DNA from: Hydnum rufescens UP504
Taxonomy: Eukaryota; Basidiomycota; Agaricomycetes; Cantharellales; Hydnaceae
DNA length: 21,535 bases
Reading direction: 5' to 3'
Assembly: GCA_014904985.1 (NCBI GenBank)
Contig: MU129312.1
Location: forward strand, 8,467 to 30,001
In this document: positions 19,014 to 21,535 of the stretch, in pieces
How the letters are laid out: every line of letters starts with the position of its first letter
Numbering within the stretch: position 1 is the first letter of the stretch
Notes under the pieces: model-generated
Databases searched by the model: none
What the model was told of the DNA's origin: nothing
What the model saw: only the letters and a program-made list of their open reading frames with translations
Position numbers and translations under genes: made by a program

Positions 19014-21535
19014 TGGAATTGCCCTTGGAGGAGGCCAGTTGCAAGCCATCAGGTGAAAATCTGAGATCCTCAATCTGACCTATAGGGCCTGCCTGCACTG
19101 CAATGGGCTTGTCCAATGTAGGATCCCACAGTTGAACAGATATACCATCTGCAGCCAATAGCAACCCATCAGGTGTAAATGCAACAGCATTCCTGCTATT
19201 ATGGCCCCTCAGGATTGTAGTGGTTTCACCAGATATGGCATCCAATACCCACACTAACCCAGCAGCAGAACCAGCTGCCAGTTGCATTCCATCTGGTGAA
19301 AATGCAACAGAACAAATCATACTAGAGCGGCGTCTTAGGACTGCAATGGGGGTGCCAGATGTGCTGTCCCACAATCCAACAGATGAACCATGGGAGCCCA
19401 CCAGTCTGGAGCTGTCTGGTGAAAATGCAATGCAACGAACCCAATCCTTGTTGTCTCCTAGTTTTGCAATAGGGTGTGCCCAATGTGGCATCCCACAACC
19501 ATATGGAAGAGTCACTGGAGCCTGATGCCAGTCGAAAGCCATCAGGTGAAAATGCAACAGAATTAACTGAACCAACATGGCCTTCTAGCTTTTTAATGAA
19601 GCTCATATGATGTGGCATTCCACAGCCATATGGAACAGTCCTTGGAGCCTGATGCCAATTGTAACCCATCCGTGAAAAGGCAACACTCTGAACACTGCCC
19701 AAATGGCCTTTGAGCACTGCAATGGGGATGCCTGAAGTAGCATCCCACAACCGGATGGATAAGTCGATGGAGCCCGATGCTAGTCGCCAGCCATCAGGGG
19801 AAAATGAAACAGAATTAACTGAGTAAGTGTGGCCTACTAGGTTGCAATGAGGAAACCTGATGTGACATCCCACAACCGTATGGAATGGTCATAGGAGCCT
19901 GATGCCATTTTCAAGCCGTCTTTTGAACAGGCAATGGAGGAAATGGGGGAACAATGACCATGGAAAGTAGCCAGGATCCGTGGCCATTGAGAGTCCATCC
20001 CTTGGAGCACACGGATAGAACCACTTGTCTCTTTGAAATATACTTTGTACAATGCAGTATCATGGGGAGTAAATGGGAATGCTGACTGATACAGCTGCAG
20101 TGCACTCATTCTTATCACTTCGGCATGAGCAAGAACAAACCGGTGTGCATCGGCCAGAATGGCAATGAGAGTCGATTCGGATTTCGAGCGCATCTATCAT
20201 AAACAGCATCACCAGAGTTAGTAGTTCATCCAATAATCAACAACAGATGCACATACCACCCAGCGGCGTGCCTCCTGAATCATTCTTCCAACGGTGTGCA
20301 CACTGCCAAGCAGGCTCATTGCCTCCATCCACCACAAAAGCGACCGCATTGCGAATTCCTCCAGTGCACCCATCACCTTCTCATCTCCAACCTCGACATA
20401 TGACATATGTGACCCCCAAAATTGACATGCATATTGTGCCTCCGGAGGCAGTGCATTTGCCACTTTCGCTCCAAATCCATCGACCTCACTATTCAACAGT
20501 GATGCATCTTCAATCCCGGCCACATCTCGTTTGAGGTATATGCCCATAAAGCGGAAACATCGCAGAGCATGTTGCTGCTCTTGCTCTGGGACTGTAACAA
20601 TCAAGAATCCCGGCACAGTACATCGCGAAGGGCTGGTGATGAAGTCAGCAAAGGAAGGGTGATAGATACGAGGCGCATCATTTTCGTCATATGGTGGGAT
20701 TATGACAGATTGAAGATGGTGTAACACAGTATTCACCACCTCCATGTCCTTCTCCACAAACTTCGCCAAGGAACGAAGTGGGAGAGGCTGGCGCAGCAGA
20801 ACAATGCTACCAAGAACAATCTGGAAACGATTCTGAACAAGGCGAGGATTCGAATCGGACAACGACTTGCGAAGCAGCCTCGTGTAAAGGCGGTCCAGCT
20901 GCTTGTATGGTATCACTTCCGACGGATCTCCTCCTTCGAGGGAGTGAGTCCCAAGAATAAGGGCCAGATGCTCGCGGGGGGCCAGCGCACGATCATCACC
21001 AATGAATCGGATACATGTGGCAGCGAAAATGAACAGCTTTCCTGACCTCTCCACTAGCGCGTGCTTCTCGGCTTCCGTCGTCCAATTCGTAGGCATGGAA
21101 AGACCTAGTCTCTGAGGAATTTTTGCCAACTCTGTTCGAATATAAAGCTCGATATCCTGCTGAATAACCGACGCTTCGACGTCATGAAGAATTGTCTTCT
21201 TGTGATTCTCGAACTGGTTGAATACTGATGAGATGTGGAACTCTGGTCGACTGGTGATGAATATGCGAAGGAATGGTATTCGAATTGCGTGGGAGAACAG
21301 AAGTCGTAAAATGTCTGTTGCACCTCGTTCTTCGCATTCGTCGAGGGCATCAAAGATGATAACTGTGGGATGCTGGTGGTTCCGACGGATCCTGAGAAGC
21401 GGGTTCACGATCAAACCCTCCAGCTGACGCAATAGACCCTTCTCCTCGATTCCTTCTTCTTTTTCGAGGGCCTCGGCGATAACGGACTTGAATTGATTGT
21501 CAGACTGCGCGAGTTGGAAGGCAAGCGTAGGAAAC
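19009..21535 (-). pseudogene. NLR copy B, 5' part: NACHT and first WD40 repeats (runs off right edge)
   Basis: Close paralogue of copy A. The NACHT frame is open from the window edge (21534) to the donor at 20255-20256; the edge falls after Walker A, which is outside. Walker B reads TVIIFDALDEC (about 21340-21375), followed by ITSRPE and HPSFADFI. A 63-nt intron (20194-20256) leads to the linker (SKSESTLIAILADAHRF) and WD40 repeats: GHCSPISSIACSKDG, SVSFSPDGWRLASGS and onward to LRFSPDGLQLASS and GNSIQ at the insertion. Against copy A there are small length changes near 19843, 19670, 19603 and 19473, the last a simple extra G. About eight repeats precede the insertion, giving about twelve with the 3' part. 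Across the shared NACHT part I count about 30 differences in about 390 residues from copy A. Confidence 0.87.

Overview
The window reads as genomic DNA of a filamentous basidiomycete, most likely an Agaricomycete. Coding sequence is cut by many short introns (about 48-79 nt). The gene content fits as well: a KDZ-type transposase, two NACHT-WD40 (NOD-like/STAND) proteins and a Copia LTR element. This is accessory, repeat-rich territory holding two ordinary nuclear genes.

Layout. 1-1479 (+): 3' end of a KDZ-family transposase gene, four exons, running in from the left edge. 1621-1960: a 17/20-bp minisatellite. 2504-5483 (-): NLR copy A, a NACHT NTPase exon followed by about eight WD40 repeats, with one apparent frame break. 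5484-6747: a divergent interval with no gene I can assign. 6748-9474 (+): an ISWI-accessory (Itc1/Acf1-like) DDT/WHIM protein. 10130-11117: a transposon-like foldback element with arms of about 320 bp. 11212-13567 (-): a complete, 14-exon family X DNA polymerase with a BRCT domain (530 codons plus stop by my splice model). 13671-21535 (-): NLR copy B, a close paralogue of copy A, running out at the right edge and split in its WD40 domain by a 4.57-kb Copia-type LTR retrotransposon (14435-19008) flanked by a TTGAA target duplication.

How the parts relate. The two NLRs are tandem paralogues in the same orientation. Their NACHT modules are almost identical (about 30 differences in about 390 residues), while their WD40 arrays differ in repeat number and content. 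This is the pattern expected of fungal non-self-recognition STAND genes. The polymerase and the chromatin gene sit between them as apparent bystanders. Both NLR copies, the Itc1-like gene and the Copia interior carry one-base frame breaks. Many differences between the two LTRs are homopolymer-length changes, so some of these breaks may be sequence errors rather than real mutations.

The most interesting items are the retrotransposon-split NLR that can be followed cleanly across the insertion, the NLR pair with conserved NACHT and rearranged propellers, the foldback element with the same open frame preserved in both arms, and the polymerase gene with 10-nt and 21-nt micro-exons plus a probable GC-AG intron.
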